From Candidatus Nanosynbacter sp. TM7-075 (GTDB lineage: Bacteria > Patescibacteriota > Saccharimonadia > Saccharimonadales > Saccharimonadaceae): DNA of 64,000 bases. The position numbers and the translations under genes are program-made. Location: contig NZ_JAJQJW010000001.1 of assembly GCF_022828255.1 (NCBI RefSeq), forward strand, positions 124,001 through 188,000, read 5' to 3'. Shown here piece after piece: positions 24,776 to 33,252 of this stretch. The notes below the pieces were generated by a model, which made no database searches, was not told the origin of the DNA, and saw only the letters and a program-made list of their open reading frames with translations. How positions within the stretch are numbered: position 1 is the first letter of the stretch; every line of letters starts with the position of its first letter.

Positions 24776-25312
24776 ATGGAAGATAAAAGAAATGTCATTG
24801 ATAAGTTTAAGGGTCGGAGCGAATCGGAGATTGTAAATGAGTTGGATTCTGAAGATCACGGTTTGGTGATTGCGCTGGAAAATACCGAGCGAGATTTTAA
24901 TATGGGGACAATTGTCAGGAGCGCTAATGCGTTTGGCGTGCGGCAGATTTATGTGATTGGGCGCAGGCAATGGAATAAGCGCGGTGCCATGATGACAGAT
25001 AAATATCTTCACATTACGTATCTGGCGACGACGGAAGAGTTTGTTGAGAAAATGCGGACTGAAGGCAGGGAAATTATTGCGATTGATAATATCCCAGGAA
25101 GTGTTAATATGTCGCAAACGTCGCTACCAAAGCACGCGGTTTTGGTGTTTGGGCAAGAAGGGCCGGGGATTTCTGCGGAGCTGGCTGGCGCTGCGGATAA
25201 GATTGTGGCGATTGAGCAGTTTGGTTCGACTCGCTCCATAAACGTCGGTGCGGCGGCTACCGTGGCGATGTATTGTTGGCTGCAGCAAAATGTGCTGGCG
25301 GAAAACAATTAG
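24776..25312 (+). CDS. TrmH/SpoU-family RNA 2'-O-methyltransferase
   Basis: 178-residue SPOUT methyltransferase. Motif 1 NMGTIVRSANAFG, motif 2 VLVFGQEGPGIS, motif 3 FGSTRSINVGAAATVAMY. It acts on tRNA or rRNA; the exact target cannot be set from sequence. ATG 24776 is preferred over an upstream TTG. TAAAAT (24763-24768) lies 7 nt before the ATG and there is no good Shine-Dalgarno, so it is likely leaderless. It converges on the next gene with a 4-nt overlap of stops. Confidence 0.9.
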   Translation: MEDKRNVIDKFKGRSESEIVNELDSEDHGLVIALENTERDFNMGTIVRSANAFGVRQIYVIGRRQWNKRGAMMTDKYLHITYLATTEEFVEKMRTEGREIIAIDNIPGSVNMSQTSLPKHAVLVFGQEGPGISAELAGAADKIVAIEQFGSTRSINVGAAATVAMYCWLQQNVLAENN

Positions 25313-25740
25313 TTGATTTCTACGCCTTGTTGGCTCAAAAAATCACGAGTTTCATCATCTAATTTACAATTTATGAAACGCGATCGTGCTGCCAATTTCC
25401 CGCTACCATAGATAAATTGCGTTTCCTCGTCATATTTCATACCACGGAAGTCGCAGTCTTTTGCTTCAATAATAGCTTTTACGCCGCGAAAATCCACATT
25501 CCGAACCGACGAATCGGTAAAATAAATTGGTTGCCCGTAGATGTGCTTTGCGTTGTCCAGATTACAATTCTGAAACACGAAAAAGCCCATGACAAACTGG
25601 TCGAAATCAATGCCACGAAAATCCTCATCCGTAAAGCGAACAAACTCGCCTTCTTGAATGGCAGGATAGCGCTCGCGCTGGTAGGTGGAAAAATCGTTAG
25701 CGCGAATGGATTCGGCGATGCGATGTGTGATGTTGTCCAT
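25309..25740 (-). CDS. Pentapeptide-repeat-like hypothetical protein (143 aa)
   Basis: The middle contains degenerate A(D/N)LxF-type repeats (DFRGIDFDQF, NCNLDNAKH, VRNVDFRGV, DCDFRGMKY), suggesting a short right-handed beta-helix. No function can be assigned. ATG 25740 lies 6 nt after a TATCAT box (25747-25752) with no Shine-Dalgarno, another leaderless candidate. Confidence 0.65.
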   Translation of the reverse strand: MDNITHRIAESIRANDFSTYQRERYPAIQEGEFVRFTDEDFRGIDFDQFVMGFFVFQNCNLDNAKHIYGQPIYFTDSSVRNVDFRGVKAIIEAKDCDFRGMKYDEETQFIYGSGKLAARSRFINCKLDDETRDFLSQQGVEIN

Positions 25741-25824
25741 AAATTAATGATACACCATTATTTCTCGCAATAACTCCGTCAGTTCCTACTTTACAAAAAG
25801 CATGAAATTTATTACAATAAGCGT

Positions 25825-25869
25825 ATGATTTTACCTAAATTCCATCATTCACACGTGTTGCCGAGGTAG
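25825..25869 (+). CDS. His-rich leader peptide of hisS (14 aa)
   Basis: ATG 25825 to TAG 25869 encodes MILPKFHHSHVLPR, with three His in four codons. The ATG is 6 nt after the -10 box, so the leader peptide mRNA would itself be leaderless. Its stop codon lies inside the first pairing segment of the attenuator. Confidence 0.8.
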   Translation: MILPKFHHSHVLPR

Positions 25870-25892
25870 GACTCTGATTTTTTGATTGTACG

Positions 25893-25917
25893 CGCCGAGT
25901 TCTGCCTCGGCGTTTTT
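25893..25917 (+). terminator. Attenuator terminator before hisS
   Basis: CGCCGAG (25893-25899) pairs with CTCGGCG (25906-25912), followed by five T. It lies 41 nt upstream of the hisS ATG. Confidence 0.85.
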
Positions 25918-25957
25918 GATTGCTATAAATAAGAAATAATGACATAATGGAGCTAAC

Positions 25958-27292
25958 ATGAGCAGTTTATCTACACAAAGTTACAAAGGTTCGCGAGACT
26001 ATTTTCCAGAGGAAAAGCGTCTGCAGAATTATATTTTTAATGTTTGGCACAAGACGGTTGAGAGTTTTGGCTATGAAGAATATGGCGCGCCGCTGCTGGA
26101 GCCGCTAGATATTTATCTGGCGAAGTCGGGTCAAGAATTGGCGGGTGAGCAAACATACGCTTTTGAAGATCGTGGCGGTCGAATGGTGGCAATTCGCCCT
26201 GAGATGACGCCGTCGATTTCTCGAATGGTGGCGGCTAAGCGCCAGGAATTGGCGATGCCTGCGCGGCTGTATTCAATTGCTAATTTTATGCGCTATGAAC
26301 GACCGCAACGTGGGCGTGAGCGTGAGTTTTGGCAATTAAACGCGGATTTGTTTGGCGTGGACGGCGCGGCGGCGGACGCGGAGATTATTGAGCTGAGCCA
26401 CGCTAGCGTGATGAATTTTGGTGCCAAGCAAGAAATGTTTACGGTCAGGGTTAATAATCGCCAATTGATCAATCGTTTGATGAGCCAATTTTTGAAGCTT
26501 GATATTGTTGGTTCGACGATGATGATGAAGTTGCTTGATAGGAAAAATAAGATTCCTGCCGAAGAATTTAAGCGTCAGGCGATTGAGATTTTTGGCAATC
26601 AAGCGTCAGAAGGTCTGCCGAAGTTAGCAAAAATGATCAGCATGAAGTCTGTTGATGATTTGCCGAGCGAATTGATGGAAGATGAAAGCGTCAAGCAGCT
26701 TCGCGAAGTGATGAAATTGCTTAGCCAAAAAGGCATTACGAATGCAGTGTTTGATGTTACTTTGATGCGCGGACTGGACTATTACACGGGCATGGTTTTT
26801 GAGCTGTTTGACAATTCGCCAGAGAATAACCGAGCGTTGTTTGGCGGAGGACGATATGACGGATTGGTCGGGCTATTTGGCGTTGAACCGATTGCTACGG
26901 TCGGCGTCGGCATGGGTGCGACAACGATGGAGCAATTTTTGGAAGTACACGGCTTGTTGCCTAAATTGGCGTCTAAAACAGATGTGTATATAATTCCGGT
27001 GTCAAAAGAATCTATGGCTGGCGCGGACGATTTGGCGCGAAAATTGCGCAGTGAAGGCGTGCGAGCAGAGCTGGATATAACTGGTAGAAAGATTGACAAG
27101 CAGATAAAAGCGGCGTTGAAAAAGCAAATTCCGTTTGCGGTGTTCGTGGGTGAGGATGAAATTGCTAGCGGTGCATACACGGTTCGAAACTTGGTGGAAT
27201 CTGATGAGCAGAAAGTTGGCGCTGAACGAATTGTGACAATTGTCAAAGATCGTCGATATGATGGCGATGAAGACGCTCTGTTTGAGGTATAG
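25958..27292 (+). CDS. hisS: Histidyl-tRNA synthetase
   Basis: Class II synthetase, 444 residues. Motif 1 region SYKGSRDYFPEEKRLQNYIF, motif 2 FMRYERPQRGREREFWQ, HisRS-specific LMRGLDYYTGMVFEL, motif 3 GGGRYDGLVGLFG, and a C-terminal anticodon-binding domain. ATG 25958 lies 7 nt after ATGGAG. Expression is probably controlled by the His leader peptide attenuator upstream. Confidence 0.97.
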   Translation: MSSLSTQSYKGSRDYFPEEKRLQNYIFNVWHKTVESFGYEEYGAPLLEPLDIYLAKSGQELAGEQTYAFEDRGGRMVAIRPEMTPSISRMVAAKRQELAMPARLYSIANFMRYERPQRGREREFWQLNADLFGVDGAAADAEIIELSHASVMNFGAKQEMFTVRVNNRQLINRLMSQFLKLDIVGSTMMMKLLDRKNKIPAEEFKRQAIEIFGNQASEGLPKLAKMISMKSVDDLPSELMEDESVKQLREVMKLLSQKGITNAVFDVTLMRGLDYYTGMVFELFDNSPENNRALFGGGRYDGLVGLFGVEPIATVGVGMGATTMEQFLEVHGLLPKLASKTDVYIIPVSKESMAGADDLARKLRSEGVRAELDITGRKIDKQIKAALKKQIPFAVFVGEDEIASGAYTVRNLVESDEQKVGAERIVTIVKDRRYDGDEDALFEV

Positions 27293-27318
27293 TCTGATAT
27301 CTGTTATAATTAGTCTTT

Positions 27319-28608
27319 ATGAAGACTACTGTAAAAAAACTATCAGATACTAAAGTTCAATTGACGATTTCTTTGGGCGCTAGCGAATTGGCTGACGCAG
27401 AGCAGGTTTCCTTGACAAAGTTGGCGCGCGATATCAAAGTTCCAGGTTTCCGCAAAGGAAAAGTTCCCGCAAGCATAGCCGCTAAGCACATTGATCCGAA
27501 TGCGCTTCAAGAGCAGATTCTGGAGAATGCTTTGTCAAAGGCAGTAGCTGAGGCGTTTTTACAGGAGAAATTGCAAGCCCTAGACCGACCTAGCGTTGAA
27601 GTTAAGAAGTTTGTTCCTGGTTCTGAGTTGGAATTTACGGCTGAAGTTGAAGTTATTCCGCCAGTAAAATTGGGCGATTATAAAAAATTGACAGCGAAAA
27701 AAGAAGCAGCTAAGGTCGAGGATAAAGATGTCAATGAGGTTATTGAGCGAATCCGTAAAAACTATTCTGAAAAATCAGAGGTCAAGCGTGCCGCTAAGCT
27801 CGGCGACGAGGCTGTGATTGACTTTACGGGAAAGAAAGACGGCGTGGCGTTTGACGGCGGTTCGGCTAAGGAATATGGTTTGAAACTTGGTGAAGGTCAA
27901 TTCATTCCTGGATTTGAAGAAGGCGTGATTGGTCATAAGGCTGGTGAAGAGTTCGATTTGAAACTGAAATTCCCAGAGGATTATCACGCTGAGAATTTGG
28001 CAGGTCAAGACGTTGTGTTTACCGTGAAACTTCACAAGGTTAATGAATTGAAATTGCCAGAACTAAACGATGAATTTGCTGCAAAATGTGGTCCATTTAC
28101 AGAGATGAAAGAAGTAAAAGCGGACATCAAGCGTGAACTTACCGCGCAAAAAGAGCGTGAAGCTGATGAGAAATTTAAGGACGCGCTGGTTGGTGAGTTG
28201 ACGGAAAAAAGTAAAGCCGCGCTGCCAGAACTTTTGGTTGAGGATCAATTGCGATCAATCGAGCGTGACTTGACTCAGAATTTGATGTATAGCGGACTGA
28301 GTTTGGACAGCTATTTGAAGACTCAGGGCTTCAAGGATAAAGAAGAGTGGATAAAGAAAGAGGCTCGTCCAGCGGCTGAAAAGCGCGTTAAGGCTGGCTT
28401 GGTATTGGCGGAATTGTCGAAGGAATTGAAGATTGACGCTTCTCGTGACGAGATCCAAGAACAAATTAATTTCTTTAAGCAGCAATACGGCAAAGATAAG
28501 AAAATATTAGAGCAATTTGACAATCCAAACGTTCACCGCGATATTGCCAACCGAATGATTACAGATAAGACCGTTGCTAAATTGGTTGAACTAAACACGA
28601 AGAAATAG
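27319..28608 (+). CDS. tig: Trigger factor (ribosome-associated chaperone)
   Basis: 429 residues. The N-terminal ribosome-binding domain has the GFRKGKVP signature (about 44-51), followed by an FKBP-type peptidyl-prolyl isomerase domain (about 150-240) and a helical C-terminal chaperone domain. It is directly followed by clpP, as in many bacteria. TTGAGG (27282-27287), 17-nt spacer and TATAAT (27305-27310) end 8 nt before the ATG with no Shine-Dalgarno. Confidence 0.96.
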   Translation: MKTTVKKLSDTKVQLTISLGASELADAEQVSLTKLARDIKVPGFRKGKVPASIAAKHIDPNALQEQILENALSKAVAEAFLQEKLQALDRPSVEVKKFVPGSELEFTAEVEVIPPVKLGDYKKLTAKKEAAKVEDKDVNEVIERIRKNYSEKSEVKRAAKLGDEAVIDFTGKKDGVAFDGGSAKEYGLKLGEGQFIPGFEEGVIGHKAGEEFDLKLKFPEDYHAENLAGQDVVFTVKLHKVNELKLPELNDEFAAKCGPFTEMKEVKADIKRELTAQKEREADEKFKDALVGELTEKSKAALPELLVEDQLRSIERDLTQNLMYSGLSLDSYLKTQGFKDKEEWIKKEARPAAEKRVKAGLVLAELSKELKIDASRDEIQEQINFFKQQYGKDKKILEQFDNPNVHRDIANRMITDKTVAKLVELNTKK

Positions 28609-28615
28609 GGTAAAT

Positions 28616-29209
28616 ATGCCAAAATCATATCTCATTCCAACTGTCGTTGAAAAGTCGGCTGACGGCGAGCGTGCTTTTGATATCTATTCAAGATTGTTGA
28701 ATGAGAGAATTATTTTCCTTGGCGAAGACGTTAACGAACATACCGCTAACAGTGTAGTGGCGCAATTACTGCATTTGGCATATGTTGACCCGCAAGCGGA
28801 CATCTCGCTATATATCAATAGTCCAGGCGGCAGCGTTTATGATGGAATGGCAATTTATGATACGATGAATTTTATTAAGCCCGATGTGGCGACGTATGGA
28901 ATTGGTTTGCAGGCAAGCATGGGCGCGTTTTTGCTCAGCTCTGGCGCTAAGGGTAAGAGGTTTTGCTTGCCGCATGCCAAGGTTATGATTCATCAGCCGT
29001 CTTCTGGAACGCACGGAAAAGTGACCGACATGGAAATTGACATGAAGGAAACTTTGGAAGTTAAGGAAATGCTAGCGAAGATTATGGCGAAAAACACCGG
29101 TCAGAAGTTGGCTAAGGTTAAATTCGATATGGAGCGTGACTATTGGATGACGCCAGATGAAGCTGTAAAGTACGGTCTAATCGACAAAGTTTTGACTAAA
29201 TTGTCGTAA
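28616..29209 (+). CDS. clpP: ATP-dependent Clp protease proteolytic subunit
   Basis: 197 residues. Catalytic triad Ser101 (GLQASMGAF), His126 (MIHQPSSG) and Asp175 (MERDYW). The [19 protein letters not shown] segment is typical of ClpP. It starts 7 nt after tig, so it is co-transcribed. No clpX is seen in this window. Confidence 0.97.
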   Translation: MPKSYLIPTVVEKSADGERAFDIYSRLLNERIIFLGEDVNEHTANSVVAQLLHLAYVDPQADISLYINSPGGSVYDGMAIYDTMNFIKPDVATYGIGLQASMGAFLLSSGAKGKRFCLPHAKVMIHQPSSGTHGKVTDMEIDMKETLEVKEMLAKIMAKNTGQKLAKVKFDMERDYWMTPDEAVKYGLIDKVLTKLS

Positions 29210-29300
29210 AAAATTGCGTGTTTGTTGTTAAAACTACTAGTGATTATGCTTGTGGTTTTTGGAGGATATTGTCATAATTTGAGATAGGCAAGGAGGGCTT

Positions 29301-30238
29301 ATGAGGCAATATTTAGACGCATTGAAATACGTTCGTGATAACGGTGCGCAAAAAGGCGATCGTACGGGAACGGGGACGACAGAAGTTTTTGGTATTCAGA
29401 CGCGATATAATTTGGCGGACGGATTTCCAGCTATGACCACGAAGAAGTTATATTTCAAAAGCGTCGCTCATGAGCTTTTGTGGTTTCTCAAGGGTACGGG
29501 CAATATTGAATATTTGGCGCAAAACGGCGTTCATATCTGGGATGAGTGGCCATATAAAAATTACCTAGAAAAAACTGGTCAGAAAATACCAGAAATTAAC
29601 GGCGACAAGTGGCGCGCTGGCATGAAGGAATTTATTGATAAGATTGCGAACGATCATGCGTTTGCTGAAGAATGGGGAAATTTGGGACCTGTTTATGGTG
29701 TCCAATGGCGAAAATGGCCGGACGGGAAGGGCGGAATTATTGACCAGATTCAGAACGCCATTGACATAATAAAGACAAACCCAGAGTCGCGTCGGAATAT
29801 CGTGAGCGCGTGGAATGTGGCGGAAATTGATGACATTGTCCAAGCCGGCGGGCTGCCTCCTGTCATACAATGTTTCAATTTAACGTAAGATCCGGTAAAG
29901 ACGGCGAGAAGGATAAACTGGATTTAGCGCTGACTCAGAGATCGGCGGATATGTTCCTTGGGGTGCCGTTTAATATTGCCAGCTATGCGCTGCTTTTGTC
30001 GATTGTCGCTCAGGTTACCGACAAGCAACCCGGCGAGTTTATCCATACCTTAAATAGTGCACATATTTACAATAATCACCGCGCGCAGGTTGACGAGCAA
30101 TTATCGCGCCGTCCGTTGCCGCTACCAAAGCTGTGGTTGAATCCAGACATCAAGAGTATCGACGATTTCACTATTGACGATATCCGCCTGGAGGACTACG
30201 AGCATCATCCACCGATCAAGGCGCCGATTGCTGTGTAG
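29301..30238 (+). pseudogene. thyA: Thymidylate synthase, frameshifted at the catalytic cysteine
   Basis: Two consecutive frames encode one ThyA: 29301-29888 (195 aa, ending ...[13 protein letters not shown]) and continuation in another frame through [14 protein letters not shown]... to 30238. The family motif is [12 protein letters not shown]. The sequence reads CCTCCTGTCATACAATG, and adding one T at about 29861 restores CCT-CCT-TGT-CAT-ACA-ATG, i.e. P-P-C-H-T-M. Repaired length would be 312 residues. Both halves are otherwise well conserved, so the lesion is either very recent or a sequencing error. TTGTGG-N17-CATAAT and AAGGAGGG lie upstream. Confidence 0.9.
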
Positions 30239-30291
30239 TGTGATTTGCGTGATTCGTGATTTTTACGTCTGTTGGCTGAGGCTGTCGGTTT

Positions 30292-30627
30292 TTATTCTTT
30301 ATCAGGATCCTCGGTTGTAAAGGCTATATAGTTCTGGTCCTCAGTGTCGGAGCGTCGTAGTCTGGTAATCTCTTGATCGGGTAGAGCGAGGCTCAGTTCT
30401 TGAGTGTTGGCGTCATACATTATGGTCGCGTACCTTCCTAATATTCTAGTTCTTCCGTCTTCGTCTGTCCATTTTTCTATGACGGGAACTTTATCATTGA
30501 ATGTTGTGTTGTTTGCTTCGGTAGGTTTGCCAGATAGTAATATTGTTTTGCCTTCTGGGAGATCTGCAAGCGTGACATCTTCCATTCTCTCAAGGACTGC
30601 TACGCGTACTGTGGGTCGTTCGTTCAT
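30292..30627 (-). CDS. Hypothetical protein (111 aa)
   Basis: I do not recognise this protein. It is small, soluble and acidic at the C-terminus. ATG 30627 (MNERPT) is preferred over the upstream in-frame start because a strong promoter, TTGACA (30658-30663), 17-nt spacer and TATAGT (30635-30640), ends 7 nt before it, with no Shine-Dalgarno. It lies between thyA and folA but has its own promoter. Confidence 0.65.
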   Translation of the reverse strand: MNERPTVRVAVLERMEDVTLADLPEGKTILLSGKPTEANNTTFNDKVPVIEKWTDEDGRTRILGRYATIMYDANTQELSLALPDQEITRLRRSDTEDQNYIAFTTEDPDKE

Positions 30628-30673
30628 AATCTCTACTATACCACAAACATCAAATACTGTCAACTTAAGAAGG

Positions 30674-31168
30674 CTATTTTCTTTTATACATCACAAAATC
30701 AAAATCGTAATTATTTTCATTATCTACCGAATGATGTGCGCGACTTACTTCCTCCCATGCGTCCATATCTATTTCTGGGAAAAAAGTGTCAGCATCGGGA
30801 AACTCGGCATTAACCTCTGTGGCGTAAATAGTGTCAATTTCTGGAATATCTAGCGCGTCTTTATAAACTCGTGAGCCGCCAATAATAAAAGTCGGATATC
30901 GCGATAAAGCCAGGGCACTTCGTAAATTCATAGCCGTAAGAACTTTTTTGACGCCAGTTGGCTTGGACGAGATGACGATATTTTCTCTGTCTGGAAGTGG
31001 TCGCGAGCCAATTGACTCAAACGTTTTTCTGCCCATGATGACATTGCTATTTCTCGTCAAACGCTTAAAATTCACCAAGTCGGCCGGCAAACTTCGCCCC
31101 CACGGCATATCGCCATTTTGTCCGATGGCGCGGTTTTTATCGTAAGCTACAATAATGGCTTTTTCCAT
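30674..31168 (-). CDS. folA: Dihydrofolate reductase
   Basis: 164 residues, NADPH-dependent reduction of dihydrofolate. AIIVAYDKNRAIGQNGDMPW (active-site Asp in the NGDMPW loop), VIMGRKTFESIG, and FIIGGSRVYKDAL (nucleotide-binding GG). It would recycle the dihydrofolate made by ThyA, which lies close by. There is no clear Shine-Dalgarno. Confidence 0.95.
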   Translation of the reverse strand: MEKAIIVAYDKNRAIGQNGDMPWGRSLPADLVNFKRLTRNSNVIMGRKTFESIGSRPLPDRENIVISSKPTGVKKVLTAMNLRSALALSRYPTFIIGGSRVYKDALDIPEIDTIYATEVNAEFPDADTFFPEIDMDAWEEVSRAHHSVDNENNYDFDFVMYKRK

Positions 31169-31272
31169 AATTTCAGTTTAACATGCTGTAAAATTTACTG
31201 AAAGCTTGATAGGAATGCATAAACTTGCCATAATAAGATTTGGTAGAAAAATCACGCAATGGGAGGTGTTTA

Positions 31273-31992
31273 GTGAGCGTGTACTCAAATAAAGATATAT
31301 TAGCGGCGATTGAAGACGGGACAATTGTCTGTACGCCGTTCAACCCAAAAAACGTATCGGAAGCCAGCTTAGATTTTACGCTAGGCTTTAATTTTTATAA
31401 GCAGGAATATGACGATATTTCGCGAGTTTATAATCCGTTTGACGAGTCTGAGGTCAATCGATACTTCAAGGGTCCGCTTAAGGCAATTCCGCACGCCGAA
31501 TGGTGTGAGCGGCACGGTTTTCGGGAATTTAAGAATATTCCGCCAGATCATCCGATTATCGTACTGAAACCTGGTGAGCGAATTTTGGCACACACGCACG
31601 AATTTGTTGGAATTCGGACGCATGGCGGCGCGGCTGAGGTGAAAAGTCGTAGCTCTTGGGGGCGAAACGGCGTGGCGGTGTGTTTTGATGCTGGCTGGGT
31701 TGATCCGGGATATATCAATCGGATTACGCTTGAGATTTACAATTTGAATAAGCATGAGAGTGTGGTTTTGCCTGTTGGCGAACGTATTGGGCAATTGATT
31801 TTTCATCACACTGGTCAGGTTGATGGCGGATATGCTAGTGGACGCGGTGGAATGAGCGGCAAATATCAGCACACTGACGATTTGGATGAATTGATAAAAA
31901 CTTGGCGTCCAGAAATGATGTTGCCGCGGGCGTTTAAGGACCGTCGACATAAACCGATGAAAATCGCGGGACTTAGCGAGGGGATTTTGTGA
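31273..31992 (+). CDS. dcd: dCTP deaminase (possibly bifunctional dCTP deaminase/dUTPase)
   Basis: 239 residues, trimeric dUTPase fold. EVKSRSSWGRNGV carries the catalytic Ser-Arg and active-site residues, followed by DAGWVDPGYINRITLEIYN. It converts dCTP to dUTP (or dUMP) for dTMP synthesis. It is longer than typical Dcd proteins. GTG 31273 has GGAGGTG at normal spacing; the longer in-frame start at 31240 would overlap that signal. It overlaps the next gene. Confidence 0.88.
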   Translation: MSVYSNKDILAAIEDGTIVCTPFNPKNVSEASLDFTLGFNFYKQEYDDISRVYNPFDESEVNRYFKGPLKAIPHAEWCERHGFREFKNIPPDHPIIVLKPGERILAHTHEFVGIRTHGGAAEVKSRSSWGRNGVAVCFDAGWVDPGYINRITLEIYNLNKHESVVLPVGERIGQLIFHHTGQVDGGYASGRGGMSGKYQHTDDLDELIKTWRPEMMLPRAFKDRRHKPMKIAGLSEGIL

Positions 31993-32435
31993 TGATGGCA
32001 GGTTCAATGTTTCGCTCACGGACGAAGGAAAAAGAATATATCGATCACAGGAAAAAGCACAAGTCTGACGGCTGCGATTTTTGTCAATTGGTAAAGCATC
32101 ACACAGATCAGGTCGTTGGTGAAACTGCGCATTGTCTGATCATTAAGAACAGATTTGGCTATAATTTTTGGGATGGCTGCGGCGTGGACGACCATTTGAT
32201 GGTGATACCGAAACGGCACGTGGATTCGCTGGCGAATTTGAGCGACGAGGAAAAGATTGACTATATGAATCAGATTGCGAAATTTGAGAATAACGGCTAT
32301 TCGATTTACGCCCGAGCTCAAGGAAGTAAAACCAGGTCAATGGCGCACCAGCACACGCATTTTATAAAAGTTGACGGCAAGGCGAAAAAGATGATGATTT
32401 ATCTGAATAAGCCGCATACTGTGATTACGAGGTAA
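31992..32435 (+). CDS. HIT-family nucleotide hydrolase/transferase
   Basis: 147 residues. CDFCQLV near the N-terminus, DHLMVIPKRHVDSLANLSDEE, and the histidine triad AHQHTHF (H-x-H-x-H). HIT proteins hydrolyse nucleotide-phosphoramidates or dinucleoside polyphosphates. ATG 31992 overlaps the dcd stop; GTG 31989 and ATG 31995 are alternatives. It sits between two dTTP-pathway genes and overlaps tmk by one base. Confidence 0.85.
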   Translation: MMAGSMFRSRTKEKEYIDHRKKHKSDGCDFCQLVKHHTDQVVGETAHCLIIKNRFGYNFWDGCGVDDHLMVIPKRHVDSLANLSDEEKIDYMNQIAKFENNGYSIYARAQGSKTRSMAHQHTHFIKVDGKAKKMMIYLNKPHTVITR

Positions 32436-33082
32436 TGATGAGCGACGCGGGAAAATATATAGTTATCGAAGGCAATGACGGGACGGGCAAGTCGACGCAG
32501 GTCGCGAAATTGGCGGAATATTTTCGGTCAATCGGGCGAACGGTCTGCGTGATCGAAGAGCCGGGAAGCGATGATCCGGAAAAATCAACTCCGATAGCAA
32601 ATGAACTTCGAAAAGTTATAAAAAACGGCGATCTGGCGCGTTCTGCGGCGGTGAATGTGGCGCTATTTTCTGCAGCTCGGCGTGAACTATGGCGGGAAAA
32701 AATTCAGCCTGCGTTGGAACGTGGGGAAATTGTTTTGAGCGCGAGAAATTATATTTCAACGCTGGTTTATCAGGGGCGAGGCGAAGGTTATGACGAGTCG
32801 GAAATTCTGCGATTGACAGAATTGTTCACCGATGAAAAATATTTGAAGCCAGATGTTATGGTTATTTTGAGTTTGAGTCGCGATAAGCGGGAAGAGCGAA
32901 TTTCTATGCGCGGCGAGCTGAAAAATCCTGATACTTTTGAGTCGCGTGGGCAAGATTTTCAGAAAAAAGTCGACGATGGATATTTGGAGATTGCCAAAGT
33001 ATACGGAATTCCGGTAGTTTCTGCTGACGGGACGATTGACGAAGTTCACGATATGTTGATTGATAATATTGAAAAACACTAG
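32435..33082 (+). CDS. tmk: Thymidylate kinase
   Basis: 215 residues, phosphorylates dTMP to dTDP. P-loop GNDGTGKST (13-21), EEPGSDDP as the DR(Y/H)-like EPG loop, and a lid region RDKREERISMRG. It ends the dcd-HIT-tmk operon; start and stop overlap with the upstream gene. The usual DRY motif reads ARNYIST, which is unusual but in the expected place. Confidence 0.9.
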   Translation: MMSDAGKYIVIEGNDGTGKSTQVAKLAEYFRSIGRTVCVIEEPGSDDPEKSTPIANELRKVIKNGDLARSAAVNVALFSAARRELWREKIQPALERGEIVLSARNYISTLVYQGRGEGYDESEILRLTELFTDEKYLKPDVMVILSLSRDKREERISMRGELKNPDTFESRGQDFQKKVDDGYLEIAKVYGIPVVSADGTIDEVHDMLIDNIEKH

Positions 33083-33091
33083 TAAAACCCC

Positions 33092-33240
33092 TTGATTTTA
33101 TTGACGTTTTTCGTCATAATGAGTAGTTATAGAAGTAGTGTATTCATGGCGGGTGAAAATTGCGAGTAGGCAAATCGTGATTTTGGGCTATGAATTAGAG
33201 ATCTTCACGGCCGCCTATTAACCACTAATTAAAGCGAGGA
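33092..33240 (+). promoter_or_regulatory. rpoB promoter and structured leader
   Basis: TTGATT (33092-33097), 17-nt spacer, CATAAT (33115-33120). The 120-nt leader can fold GGCGG-GTGAA with TTCAC-GG-CCGCC and, alternatively, TTCAT with ATGAA. No rplJ-rplL genes precede rpoB here, so rpoBC has its own promoter and possibly its own leader control. Confidence 0.6.
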
Positions 33241-33252
33241 GTGTTTACGCCT

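Larger units (their letters stand above)
25790..25957 (+). promoter_or_regulatory. hisS promoter and attenuator leader
   Basis: TTTACA (25790-25795), 17-nt spacer, TACAAT (25813-25818), then a 14-codon ORF with His-His-Ser-His, then a terminator hairpin with T-run (25893-25917), then hisS. GCCGAGG (25860-25866) can also pair with CCTCGGC (25905-25911), and GGACTC with GAGTTC, giving alternatives to the terminator. This is the layout of ribosome-mediated attenuation responding to charged tRNA-His. Confidence 0.8.

Noticed and set aside
29840-29890. Programmed -1/+1 frameshift in thyA
   Set aside because: There is no slippery heptamer or downstream structure, and thyA is not known to use frameshifting. 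A lost T in a CCTCCTTGT run is simpler.
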